Assembly: GCA_016793325.1 (NCBI GenBank)
Contig: JAEUKI010000060.1
Coordinates: 186,001 to 250,000 of the forward strand
Source: Myxococcales bacterium
Lineage (GTDB): Bacteria > Myxococcota_A > Polyangia > Polyangiales > Ga0077539
Reading direction: 5' to 3'
DNA: 64,000 bases
Shown: piece by piece, positions 1 through 8,499 of the stretch
How positions within the stretch are numbered: the first letter of the stretch is position 1
Layout: each line of letters begins with the position of its first letter
Notes under the pieces: generated by a model
The model's input: the letters and a program-made list of their open reading frames with translations, nothing else
Databases searched by the model: none
What the model was told of the DNA's origin: nothing
Position numbers and translations under genes: made by a program

Positions 1-2
1 CG

Positions 3-368
3 CTCGAGGACAACGCGGTGGCGTTCGGCGAGGCGCTGCAGCTCGTCAACATCTTGAAGGACGCGGACGACGACGCCGAGGACGGTCGCGTGTTTCTCCC
101 GTCGAAGAACGAGCGCGGCCCGATCTTCGCGCTCGCCCGCGAGGACCTCGCGCGCGCGCAGCGCTACGTGTCCGCGCTGCACGAGGCCGAAGCGCCCTCG
201 GGGTTTCTCGCGTTCACCGCGCTTCCGGTGATGCTCGCGAAGGCGACGCTCGACCGCGTCGAGGCGTTCGGCCCGGGCGCGAAGATCGAGCGCGCCGAGG
301 TGTTCGGGATGATGGCCGACCTCGAGAAGGCCCTCGACGCGCGCGCAAATCCCCTCGCCACTGCGTAG
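3..368 (+). CDS. Squalene/phytoene synthase family protein, C-terminal part
   Basis: The reading frame is open at the left edge of the window, so only the last 121 residues are seen. The segment LQLVNILKDADDDAEDGRVF matches the second Asp-rich motif of head-to-head prenyl synthases (LQL-N-L-D---D---GR-YLP), which binds the Mg-diphosphate of the prenyl donor. Family members condense two farnesyl-PP to squalene or two geranylgeranyl-PP to phytoene at the membrane surface. The convergent neighbour, whose stop lies 9 bp away, is an oxidosqualene cyclase, which favours squalene synthase over phytoene synthase; this is inference from context. The N-terminal catalytic half is outside the window, so HpnC/HpnD-type roles cannot be excluded. 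Confidence 0.8.
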   Translation, partial: LEDNAVAFGEALQLVNILKDADDDAEDGRVFLPSKNERGPIFALAREDLARAQRYVSALHEAEAPSGFLAFTALPVMLAKATLDRVEAFGPGAKIERAEVFGMMADLEKALDARANPLATA

Positions 369-377
369 CGCTTCGCG

Positions 378-2384
378 TCACGTCGCGCGGCGCGACCACT
401 CTCCGAGCGCCCAGAGCGGAAAGTACCGCCGGTAGTTCTCGTAGTTGATCATGCACGTGCGGTTGAACACGCCCACGAGCGACTCGCGCGGCCACGCTCC
501 GTCGTCTCCCTGGTGATCGACGAGCCACTGCGCCGCGCGGCGCATCGCGTCCTTCGCGCCGCTGTCTGCGCGCGCGAGCGTGAGCAGCGCCCACGACGTG
601 TTGGCGGCGTGGCCTTCGGGGTGATCGACCCAGCGACGCTCGGAGCACGAGGTGTGGTGCTCGCCCCAAGCGCCATCCGCGCGCTGCTTGGACAAGAGAA
701 ACTCGCACGCGCGCACGATGGCGGGGTCGCGCGTGGAGGCTCCCGAGGCGAGCAGGCCCGAGACGCCGAACCAGGTTCCGTAGGTGAAGCACACGGCCCA
801 CGAGCCCTCGAAGCTGCCGTCTTCGCGCTGCATCTTTCGCAAAAACGCCGCGCCGCGCGCGAGCGCTCGGTCGATCTCGCCGTCGAACTCGCCGCGAAAG
901 CGCTTCTTGGCCACCGCGAGCGCCTGCATCACCGCGCTCGAGCACTCGACGTACGAGTAGTCCACCATGATGTCGCCGAACACCTGCGACGGGTTGAGCG
1001 CTTCGATCCACGCTCCGCCGCGCTGTCGCTCGTAGCTGGCCCAACCGCCGTCGTCGTTTTGCCACGAGAGCATGAGCCGCACGCTGTCCCGAAGCAGCGC
1101 CTCGGGAACCGGCGCCGACTGCGTCTTCTCGAGCGCCACGGCGACCTTGAACCCCTCGGCGGTGCAGTCCGTGATGGGCCAACCGTGGGGGCGGTTCGAG
1201 AAGGGCCAGCCGCCCTTGGACTTGTGCCGATAGAACCGCTCGAACGCCGGGACGTCCTCGAGGATTTGATTGTCGCGCACAAAATCATGAGCCTTCGCGA
1301 GCACCGCGTCCGCTTCGCTCGACGAGGGCGCGGCGAGGATCGCCTGCACGGCGAACGCGGTGTCCCACAGCTCGGTGCTGTTGTAGCCCTGCATCTTGAG
1401 CCCGTCGTGGCCGTCCCAGAGGTACCAGCGCTCGAGCTGAACGAACCCGCGTTCGGCCCGGTCGTGCGCGCCCGCGACGACGTGACACAGCGTGTTGAGC
1501 ACGGCGTTGACGGGGCCGATCTTGATGTCCGTCGTGACGTCGTCCTCGTAGCAAACGTGCTCGTACACAGCGTCGAGCGAGCGCCGTCGCAGCGCCGCGC
1601 TCGCGCGCTTCTCGTACGCGAGCATCGCGCGGTTGGCCCAGGTGAGCGTCGGCGAAGGCGCGCGGTAGTTGTCCTCGGCGGCGACGGTCTCGCGGTGCAG
1701 ATCGAAGTCGATCGAGCCGTAGGGCGTCGGGTAGAGCTCGTCGCGAATCGCGGCGACGAGGGGGCTCTCTCGTACGGTGGCGCGCTTTCCGTAGAGATAG
1801 GCCATCGGGAGGTAGACCTGTCGGCAGTGGCACCAGAGTCGCCCCGGATGAAACGGCGTCGCGTACGGCAACAGCCACAGCTCGGGCAGGATCGGCGCGA
1901 GCGCGTCCCAGGGATAGAGCCCGAGCACAGCGAGCGTGAATTTGCCCCACGACGCCGCGCCCACCGGGCCCCCGCGATCGCGGATCCACTGGCGCATCTT
2001 GCGCGCCACGGGGTGCTCGGCGTCCATCCCGAGCAAGCGGATCATCGCGTAGTTGAGCGCTGTCGTGAACATCGAGCCCGCGCCCTCTGCGTGCAGACCG
2101 ACGCTCCCGTCCTCGCGCTGCACGTTGGCGATGTACTCGAGCATGCGCGCGCGCTTGTCCGCGGCGAGCTCGCGGCCCGCGTAGTGGTACGCGGCCACGA
2201 GCATCGGCATGAGAAACATCGGGCCGCCGTAGTCGCCCCACCACGCGCCGCGCTCGGTCTGCTCGTGGCCGAGGTGCTCGATCGCGCGGCGCATCGCAGC
2301 GCGCGATCGCTCGCGAAGCTCGTGGGTCGAGGGAGCATCCGATCGCGCGTCGATGGGAGTCGTCGCTTCGCCGTAGTTCGTCAT
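378..2384 (-). CDS. Oxidosqualene cyclase, cycloartenol synthase type
   Basis: This 668-residue protein has oxidosqualene cyclase hallmarks. The catalytic-acid motif is DCTAE (Asp about 406 from this start), not the DxDD motif of squalene-hopene cyclases. QW-type repeats (QREDGS, QNDDGGW, QRADGAW, QGDDGAW) are spread along the chain, and the C-terminus has the typical NRTCMINYENYRRYFPLWAL segment. Product-determining positions of plant cycloartenol synthase (Tyr410, His477, Ile481) appear as Tyr334 (KMQGYN), His400 and Ile404 (HGWPITD); lanosterol synthases carry Thr/Cys(or Gln)/Val there. The predicted reaction is 2,3-oxidosqualene to cycloartenol, at the membrane. I chose the ATG; an in-frame GTG lies seven codons upstream at 2405, and neither has a clear Shine-Dalgarno sequence. 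Squalene monooxygenase and later sterol enzymes are not in the window. Product specificity is inferred from residues only. Confidence 0.88.
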   Translation of the reverse strand: MTNYGEATTPIDARSDAPSTHELRERSRAAMRRAIEHLGHEQTERGAWWGDYGGPMFLMPMLVAAYHYAGRELAADKRARMLEYIANVQREDGSVGLHAEGAGSMFTTALNYAMIRLLGMDAEHPVARKMRQWIRDRGGPVGAASWGKFTLAVLGLYPWDALAPILPELWLLPYATPFHPGRLWCHCRQVYLPMAYLYGKRATVRESPLVAAIRDELYPTPYGSIDFDLHRETVAAEDNYRAPSPTLTWANRAMLAYEKRASAALRRRSLDAVYEHVCYEDDVTTDIKIGPVNAVLNTLCHVVAGAHDRAERGFVQLERWYLWDGHDGLKMQGYNSTELWDTAFAVQAILAAPSSSEADAVLAKAHDFVRDNQILEDVPAFERFYRHKSKGGWPFSNRPHGWPITDCTAEGFKVAVALEKTQSAPVPEALLRDSVRLMLSWQNDDGGWASYERQRGGAWIEALNPSQVFGDIMVDYSYVECSSAVMQALAVAKKRFRGEFDGEIDRALARGAAFLRKMQREDGSFEGSWAVCFTYGTWFGVSGLLASGASTRDPAIVRACEFLLSKQRADGAWGEHHTSCSERRWVDHPEGHAANTSWALLTLARADSGAKDAMRRAAQWLVDHQGDDGAWPRESLVGVFNRTCMINYENYRRYFPLWALGEWSRRAT

Positions 2385-2703
2385 GAGGACGAGCCGTGCG
2401 TACACCGAGCAGCCGCGTTCGTCAGCCCACGGAGTCGCTCGAAATCTCAGCGATTGTCAGTGACTTTCGCCAGACGGCGCCGAGCTACCACGCGGTAAGC
2501 GCTCGGCCCTCGGGACCGGTTCGGCGACGCGCTGCGCAGAGCTGTTCGCCGCCGCCGTCAGACCGTCGCGCGATCGGACAATCTCACTCCGGAGATTTCG
2601 GCGCGACTGTCGCGAAAGCGCAGCGGATTTCTCGCCGGACTGCGGCGGGGCGTGCCGAAAAGTACGCTCGCGACCGCGGTCGGGGCGAAGATCCCGGGCT
2701 AAG
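2385..2703. other. Intergenic region between divergent genes
   Basis: About 320 bp separate the cyclase start from the PEGA/TPR-like gene. It must hold promoters for both directions, but I recognise no convincing -35/-10 pair, operator, RNA gene or repeat. Short open frames here look like GC-driven noise. Confidence 0.5.
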
Positions 2704-3834
2704 GTGTTGTTCGTGCGAATTCCACACTTCGTTTCTTTGCTGCTCGGAGCGGCCTCGTTCGTCGTGTCCGCCACGGGCGCCGCGCAGACGACGGATCCCA
2801 CGTTGCTCGCCTCGCGTCGCGCGCTGATCGAGCGCGCGACCGCCGCGAGGACGGCAGGTCGACACCAAGAGGCGCTCGACCTCGCGCAGCGCGCGGCGCA
2901 GATCCAGATGACCCCGAGCCTTCGGCTCTTCGTGATGCAAGAGCAGACGCAGGTCGGCCAGCTCGCCGAGGCGTATTCGAGCGCGATCGCGTGTCAGAGC
3001 GAAGCCGCCCGCGACACCGCAGCGAGCGCGCAGACGATCGCGCGGCTGTGCACCGAGAGCGTCAACTCGCTGCAGAGCCGCGTCGGTCGCGTGATCGTCA
3101 CGGTGACGCCAGCGGTCGAGGGCGTGCGCGTGTTCGTCGCCAACCGCGAGCTGCACTCGGTGCTGTTCGGACAGGACTACGTGGTGACGCCGGGCGAGGT
3201 GAGCGTTCGCGCGGAGGCGTCGGGTTACCGATCGGTAAGTCGCACGGTGACCGTCGGCGCGGGCGCGTCGATGGCCGTTCCTCTCGCGCTCGAACGCGAG
3301 GCGCAACCGGACACTTCGGTCAGCACGCCGCCGGACACCCAAGGAGGGACGGGCACCGCAGTCACGCCTCCCGACAACACAGACAACACGACGAGCGCGC
3401 AACCGAGCGACACCTCGGACACGACGGGAGGAGCGAGCGCGGCGCCCTCGTCGAGCAGCGCGACGGGAGCGCGGCGCCCTGTGGATCAACCGAGGCGACT
3501 CAACGTCGGCGCCGTCGCGACGATGGCGACAGGCGGCGCGATCCTCGTGGGCGGCGCGGTGGTGCTCGGCCTCGGCGCGAGCGCGGCCGCTGAATACAAC
3601 AGGCTCTGTGACCCGCGCTGCACGCAGGACAACGTCGCGATGGGACGCGCGGCGTACGACAGGGCCAACTTGATGTTCGGCCTCGGGATCGCAGGCGTGG
3701 CGATCGGCGGAGCCGCCGCGGTGGGTGGGCTCGTGTGGATGCTCGTCGCGCGACCGAGCGCTCCGCCGGCGCGCGTGGCCTTCGTCTCTCCCACCGCGAG
3801 CGGCGCCGTCATCGGCTTCGGAGGAACGCTATGA
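2704..3834 (+). CDS. Exported TPR-like/PEGA-like membrane protein
   Basis: This 376-residue protein starts with a signal-peptide-like stretch (LLLGAASFVVSATGAAQ). A helical TPR-like region (residues about 35-115) with the pattern AGRHQEALDLAQRAAQ follows, then a beta-rich PEGA-like module (about 120-200) beginning RVGRVIVTVTPAVEGVRVFV. Next is a Thr/Ser/Pro/Asp-rich disordered linker and two hydrophobic Gly/Ala-rich segments near the C-terminus (about 265-290 and 325-350). Such proteins are common in the myxobacterial envelope, where PEGA modules are thought to contact cell-surface glycans; the precise role is unknown. The start is a GTG; TTG 2707 and GTG 2713 are alternatives. Its stop overlaps the ATG of the following lipoprotein gene (ATGA), so the two are probably translationally coupled. 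Confidence 0.8.
   Translation: MLFVRIPHFVSLLLGAASFVVSATGAAQTTDPTLLASRRALIERATAARTAGRHQEALDLAQRAAQIQMTPSLRLFVMQEQTQVGQLAEAYSSAIACQSEAARDTAASAQTIARLCTESVNSLQSRVGRVIVTVTPAVEGVRVFVANRELHSVLFGQDYVVTPGEVSVRAEASGYRSVSRTVTVGAGASMAVPLALEREAQPDTSVSTPPDTQGGTGTAVTPPDNTDNTTSAQPSDTSDTTGGASAAPSSSSATGARRPVDQPRRLNVGAVATMATGGAILVGGAVVLGLGASAAAEYNRLCDPRCTQDNVAMGRAAYDRANLMFGLGIAGVAIGGAAAVGGLVWMLVARPSAPPARVAFVSPTASGAVIGFGGTL
3820..3824 (+). promoter_or_regulatory. Shine-Dalgarno site fixing the start at 3831
   Basis: GGAGG lies six bases before the ATG at 3831, inside the end of the upstream gene. It decides the start of the Cys-rich lipoprotein over the longer open frame reaching back to 3735, and supports translational coupling. 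Confidence 0.7.
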
Positions 3835-6740
3835 ACGCTCGAGACACTTCCCGCGCGACGCGCCATCGGCCGAGCGCTTCGAACGAGGTCACGACCGCGA
3901 GCGCGCTCGCGCTGATCGTGCTCGCCGCGACGGCCTCGGGCTGTCTCGGCGAGTTTCGCGGGCCGATCTCGGGCCCGTCGGACGCGAGCGACGCCCGCGG
4001 CGATACGGGGGCGAGCGACGCGCCCGACGCGCAACGAGACGGCGCGAGCGACGACGTCACGGACACGGGCGTGGTCGCGATGGACGTTCAGGACGACGCG
4101 TCGATCGACGGCGCGATGGACGCGAGCGACGTCGTCGACGCGACGCCCATGGACGTTGGGGATGCGGGCCTCGTCTGCGAGGCAGGGGTCGCTTGCGGAA
4201 GCCGCTGCGTCGACACGCAGACGGACATGATGAATTGTGGTGCGTGCGGCACCGCGTGCGACCGGCTGCCCAACGCGAGCTCGGTCGCGTGCGTGAGCGG
4301 GCGGTGCGTTCCGACCTGCGCGGCGAATTTTGCCGACTGCGACCGAGACCCGTCCAACGGCTGCGAGCGTCCGACGAACACGCTCACCGACTGCGGGGGC
4401 TGCGGGACTTCGTGTTCGCGTGCCAACGCCGCGGCGGACTGCGGGACGGGCGCGTGCCTGATCCGCGTCTGCAACGCGGGCTTCAGCAACTGCGACATGA
4501 TGGACGGCAACGGCTGCGAGACCGACCTCAACGACGTGGCGTCGTGCGGAGCGTGCGGAACCGCTTGCCGCGGATCGACGCCCGTATGCAGCGCCGGCGC
4601 GATGGGCGGCACGTGCACGAGCGGTTGCACCGCGCCGCAACAGCGCTGCGGGATGTCCTGCGTGAACACGATGACGAGCCTCGACCACTGCGGCATGTGC
4701 GATCGTGCGTGCAGCTTCGCCAACGCTTCGGCGACGTGCAGCGGCGGGACGTGCGCGCTCGGGATGTGCGATCCGAACCGCGGAAACTGCGATGGAATCG
4801 CGTCCAACGGCTGCGAGACCGACACCAACACGTCGCTCACCCACTGCGGCGCGTGCGGCCGCGGGTGCTCGGTGGCGAACGCCACGTCGGCGTGCGTCTC
4901 GGGCTCGTGCGGCGTGGGCAGCTGCAACGGGGGCTTCGGCAACTGCAACGCGATGCCGTCCGACGGCTGCGAGGTCAACCTCACCAACAACGTGCTTCAC
5001 TGCGGCGCGTGCGGTCGGCAGTGCGTGTTCAACAACGCGACGGGGAGCTGCTCAGGCGGAAGCTGCGTGATCACGGCGTGCAACGCGCGCTTCGGTGACT
5101 GCGACCGCTCGGGGGACAACGGCTGCGAGCAGCCGCTCAACACGTTGGTACACTGCGGTGGCTGCGGGGTCGGCTGCAACTTGCCGAACGCCACGTCCGA
5201 CTGCTCGACGGGTACGTGCGAGCTGACGGCGTGCTCTGCGGGGTTCGTCAACGTCGATCGCAGCCCGACCAACGGCTGCGAGTGCCGCATCACGAACGTC
5301 AATGATCCGCCGGATCCCATGGGGATCGACGAAAACTGCGACGGCGTCGACGGTGTGCGCGGACGCACGCTCTTCGTCAACGGAACAACGGGCAGCGACG
5401 GCAACCCGGGGACCGACCCGAGCGCGCCCAAGCTCACGTTGCGAAGCGCGCTCCTCGCTGCGACGAGCTCGATCAACGCGATCTTGCTCACGACCGACAC
5501 GATCAACGAGCGCATGCACGCGACGCCAGCGCGGCTCGTCAGCGGCGTCGGCGTACACGGCGGATACGCCCCTGGATTCGCGACGCGAACGACGATGCGA
5601 ACGCAGTATCTCGCGCCGCCGATCGCGCTCGAAGCGGTCTCGCTCGTCTCGGGGACGACCACGGTCCTCTCGCAGATCGACGTGCAAGCGCGGGACGTGG
5701 GCGCGATGCCCGGCTCGTCGATCGCCCTTCGCGTCGTGAGCACTGGCATGTGGGCGGGAGGAGTGTTTCCGCTGCAGCTTCAGAACGTGCGCTTGCGCGC
5801 GGGGTTGGGCGGCACAGGCACCAACGGACCCGACGGCTCGCCGGGCGCGCCCGGTGACAACGGAGACAACGGTCAAGCCGGGGGCATCGGCGGAAGCGCG
5901 GGTATGCCCGGAGGTCCGGGACGCAACACGTCGTGCACGGGCGGCGACGGCGGCGGCGGCGGCGCGGGTGGACTTGCGATGGCGTTGCCGCAAGCGGGCA
6001 ACAACGGCCTCCCTGGGCTCCCGATGCCCCAAGGCGGGGCAGGAGGCACGCGCGGCTCCGCGGGGGCGAGCTGCACGACCGTCGGCAACGCGGGCTTCGC
6101 GGGAGGAACGAGCACGTTTGTGGGCGTCGCCGGCGGCCCCGGCGTGGGCGGCAACAACATGATCATGATGTCCGGCAACGACGTCGTCGGGAGCGCCGGT
6201 ATGCCGGGCTTCGTCGGCGCAGTCGGCGCAGGCGGCGGCGGCGGCGGTGGCGGTTCGGGCGCGTGCGCGACGAGCGGCGGTGGCGGCGGCGGCGGTGGCG
6301 CGGGCGGCTGCGGCGGAAGCGGTGGCCAAGGTGGACAGCCCGGCGGCGCGTCGATCGCGCTGTTGCTGATCGACTCGGCGGTGGTCGTTCCGAGCGGCAG
6401 CTTGCTCGTGACGGGAGGCGGTGGCCGTGGTGGCGTGGGCGGCAATGGAGGCCCCGGAGGCAGCGGCGGCGTTGGCGGAACCGGCGGCGCGGCGAGCTCG
6501 GTCACCACGCCGAGCGGCGCGGGTGGCAACGGCGGCAACGGCTCACAGGGCTCGTCGGGCGGCATCGGCGGCGGCGGCGCCGGCGGCGTGAGCGCGTGCA
6601 TCGTGACCAATCGTCAGCCGTACATGCCCGGCGCGGCGATGGTGATGCCGGTGTGCATGACGGGCGCAGCGGGCGGCGGCGGCGGCGGCGGAATGCCTGG
6701 CGCGAACGGGCAGCAGGGAGCGCTGTTTCACATCCCGTAG
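3831..6740 (+). CDS. Cys-rich and Gly-rich surface lipoprotein
   Basis: This 969-residue protein has a lipoprotein signal ending at the lipobox ATASGC (Cys38). An Asp/Ala/Ser-rich linker follows, then (about 115-480) a run of Cys-rich repeats of 35-45 residues with the pattern CGACGTAC ... NC/DCD ... NGCE. The segment DENCDG resembles the putative metal-binding motif often found after such repeats. Next is a region of about 150 residues opening with LFVNGTTGSDGNPGTDPSAP, typical of right-handed beta-helix proteins. The last 330 or so residues are very Gly-rich (GGAGG-type runs), like collagen-like or PGRS-type sequences, ending with conserved-looking Cys residues. The likely location is the outer membrane or cell surface. 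The function is unknown; adhesion or matrix roles are guesses. It is coupled to the upstream gene by an ATGA overlap with a good Shine-Dalgarno site. Confidence 0.82.
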   Translation: MNARDTSRATRHRPSASNEVTTASALALIVLAATASGCLGEFRGPISGPSDASDARGDTGASDAPDAQRDGASDDVTDTGVVAMDVQDDASIDGAMDASDVVDATPMDVGDAGLVCEAGVACGSRCVDTQTDMMNCGACGTACDRLPNASSVACVSGRCVPTCAANFADCDRDPSNGCERPTNTLTDCGGCGTSCSRANAAADCGTGACLIRVCNAGFSNCDMMDGNGCETDLNDVASCGACGTACRGSTPVCSAGAMGGTCTSGCTAPQQRCGMSCVNTMTSLDHCGMCDRACSFANASATCSGGTCALGMCDPNRGNCDGIASNGCETDTNTSLTHCGACGRGCSVANATSACVSGSCGVGSCNGGFGNCNAMPSDGCEVNLTNNVLHCGACGRQCVFNNATGSCSGGSCVITACNARFGDCDRSGDNGCEQPLNTLVHCGGCGVGCNLPNATSDCSTGTCELTACSAGFVNVDRSPTNGCECRITNVNDPPDPMGIDENCDGVDGVRGRTLFVNGTTGSDGNPGTDPSAPKLTLRSALLAATSSINAILLTTDTINERMHATPARLVSGVGVHGGYAPGFATRTTMRTQYLAPPIALEAVSLVSGTTTVLSQIDVQARDVGAMPGSSIALRVVSTGMWAGGVFPLQLQNVRLRAGLGGTGTNGPDGSPGAPGDNGDNGQAGGIGGSAGMPGGPGRNTSCTGGDGGGGGAGGLAMALPQAGNNGLPGLPMPQGGAGGTRGSAGASCTTVGNAGFAGGTSTFVGVAGGPGVGGNNMIMMSGNDVVGSAGMPGFVGAVGAGGGGGGGGSGACATSGGGGGGGGAGGCGGSGGQGGQPGGASIALLLIDSAVVVPSGSLLVTGGGGRGGVGGNGGPGGSGGVGGTGGAASSVTTPSGAGGNGGNGSQGSSGGIGGGGAGGVSACIVTNRQPYMPGAAMVMPVCMTGAAGGGGGGGMPGANGQQGALFHIP

Positions 6741-6755
6741 CGCGCGGGATGGTGC

Positions 6756-8438
6756 TCAGTCGCGGACGAGCGGCCAGCGCACTTGCAAGAGCGTTCGCGT
6801 GGGGCACGGGGACACGCGAAGGACGATCGTCCCGGGGGCGGGCCGCTCGACGCGCGCGGGGCGCTCGTGACCGGTCGTGAGGTCGAGCACGCTGCCGAAC
6901 GCGCGAACGCCGTCGGGGACGCCCTCGACCGTGAGCGTGCTCTCGCCGCTCTCGTAGCGATTGAGCAGCGTGACGTCTTCGAACGCCGCGAGCTCGCCGC
7001 GCACGCGCGTCGCCTCCGAGCGCGTCAGGCAGAGCCCGCCTACCACTCGGTAAGTGCACACCGTTCCGTCGAGAGGGACCTCGATGCGCGCCGGGAGCGG
7101 GCGATCCCCTGCGCGCGCTTCACCGATACACAGGTCATCGAGCGACGCGCCCTCCATCGCGTCTTCGCAGAGGTAGTACGTGCGATCGTCGCCGCGCTCG
7201 AGCTCGGAGTCTTCCGCGACCACGCGCACGGTCCAGCCGAGGTCCGCTCGCAGGCCGCCGCGCGCTGCGTTCGGGAGCACCTTGGCCGTCGCCGAGAGGG
7301 CGCGGATGCGAGTTCCGACGGAGACCGGGTCTCCCGCCACCGGGTCGATGTCCCAACGCAGCCCGTCGGCGCGCGCGCGTAGCAACGGGCGCCTCGCGAC
7401 GCGCGGAGCGACAGGGTCCTCTTCGGTGCGGCGCGGACGAAACGCGACGACGTCGACCGCGATCGTCCACGGCGTCGCGTCGAGCGCAGCGTCGCCAGCG
7501 CCATCGATCTCGATCACGTTGAACGAAGGCCACAGCCTCGCGACGTCGGGCAGGTCCGACTCGGTCCACGTCAGGCTCATCCCCGCGCTTCCCGCGGACA
7601 CGAGGAGCACGTCACCGTGGCCCGTGTGCGGCCCCGACAACGCGCGCGCCACGGGAAAATGCTTGTGACCGTGCAGCACCACCACGGGTCGACCGAACGC
7701 GTGGAGCGTCGAGAGCGCCGTCCCCGCGCCGAGCGCGGTCATCATGAGCTCTTCGTGATCCGCGTTGGACAGGAGCCTCGCGAGCACGTTTCGCGCGGCC
7801 CAGCGCAAGATCACGCTCTGCGTGTTGACGTCCACGCGCGACAGGTCCGTCAGCGGCGTGGGCACGATGTGATGGTGCGTGAGCAAGAGCAACGGCGTGG
7901 ACGGAGGCTCGTCGCTCGTCTGGTCCGCGAGCTGGAGCAGGTCGTCTTGCCGGAGGATTCCACCAGCAGAAATCCAGCCCGTCGGGAGATAGCTCGAGTC
8001 GAACGCGGCGACGAGCCACGGCAGCGCGTGCAGCTCGCGGTCGATCGTCTCCGCGAGGAACGGCGTCTTGCAGCCCGTGACGACGCAGCGCGGATCCGCG
8101 GCCCCCGCGAGCGCGTCGAAGAGCTTCGCGTCGTGCGGCCCGAGCAGCCCGCTCGCGCGTCGATCGTGGTTGCCCGGCAACAGCACGACCGGCACGTCGC
8201 TCCCGAGCGCGGCGCGGAGCCGCTCGAGCACGCGACGGAAGATGGCGACCGCGTCGGTGATCGCGATGGACGAGGTCTCGAAGAGGTCACCGGTGATCGC
8301 GACGAGCTCGATCTTCTGCGCCGCGTGCAGCGCGGCCAACGCGGCGATCAGCGGCTCGATGACGAGGGCCTCTTGCGCGGCGAACGCGCCGAGGTGCAGG
8401 TCCGACAGTTGAACGATCGTACGACGCATCGAGGTCAT
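6756..8438 (-). CDS. Calcineurin-like metallophosphoesterase
   Basis: The N-terminal 300 residues carry the metallophosphoesterase signature in order: SDLHLG, TGDLFE, PGNHDRR, THHHIVP and HGHKHF. These provide the dinuclear metal ligands and catalytic His. The protein is 560 residues, well beyond a minimal phosphoesterase domain; the last 250 or so residues are beta-rich and not recognised. No signal peptide or membrane segment is visible, so it is likely cytoplasmic. The start at 8438 has a GGAG ribosome-binding site about five bases upstream; an ATG three codons later is less well placed. It is the last gene of a minus-strand run from 13084, 61 bp after the lipoprotein gene. The substrate (nucleotide, phosphoprotein or phosphodiester) cannot be told from the sequence. 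Confidence 0.85.
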   Translation of the reverse strand: MTSMRRTIVQLSDLHLGAFAAQEALVIEPLIAALAALHAAQKIELVAITGDLFETSSIAITDAVAIFRRVLERLRAALGSDVPVVLLPGNHDRRASGLLGPHDAKLFDALAGAADPRCVVTGCKTPFLAETIDRELHALPWLVAAFDSSYLPTGWISAGGILRQDDLLQLADQTSDEPPSTPLLLLTHHHIVPTPLTDLSRVDVNTQSVILRWAARNVLARLLSNADHEELMMTALGAGTALSTLHAFGRPVVVLHGHKHFPVARALSGPHTGHGDVLLVSAGSAGMSLTWTESDLPDVARLWPSFNVIEIDGAGDAALDATPWTIAVDVVAFRPRRTEEDPVAPRVARRPLLRARADGLRWDIDPVAGDPVSVGTRIRALSATAKVLPNAARGGLRADLGWTVRVVAEDSELERGDDRTYYLCEDAMEGASLDDLCIGEARAGDRPLPARIEVPLDGTVCTYRVVGGLCLTRSEATRVRGELAAFEDVTLLNRYESGESTLTVEGVPDGVRAFGSVLDLTTGHERPARVERPAPGTIVLRVSPCPTRTLLQVRWPLVRD

Positions 8439-8499
8439 CGAAGCTCCTCAGCCCGCGACGCGGGACAGCCGCCCCACTTACCAAAAGGTCAGCGCACGA

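Noticed and set aside
378..2384. Squalene-hopene cyclase
   Set aside because: The acid motif is DCTAE, not DxDD, and the C-terminal NRTCMINY segment and the Tyr/His/Ile triad fit oxidosqualene cyclases.
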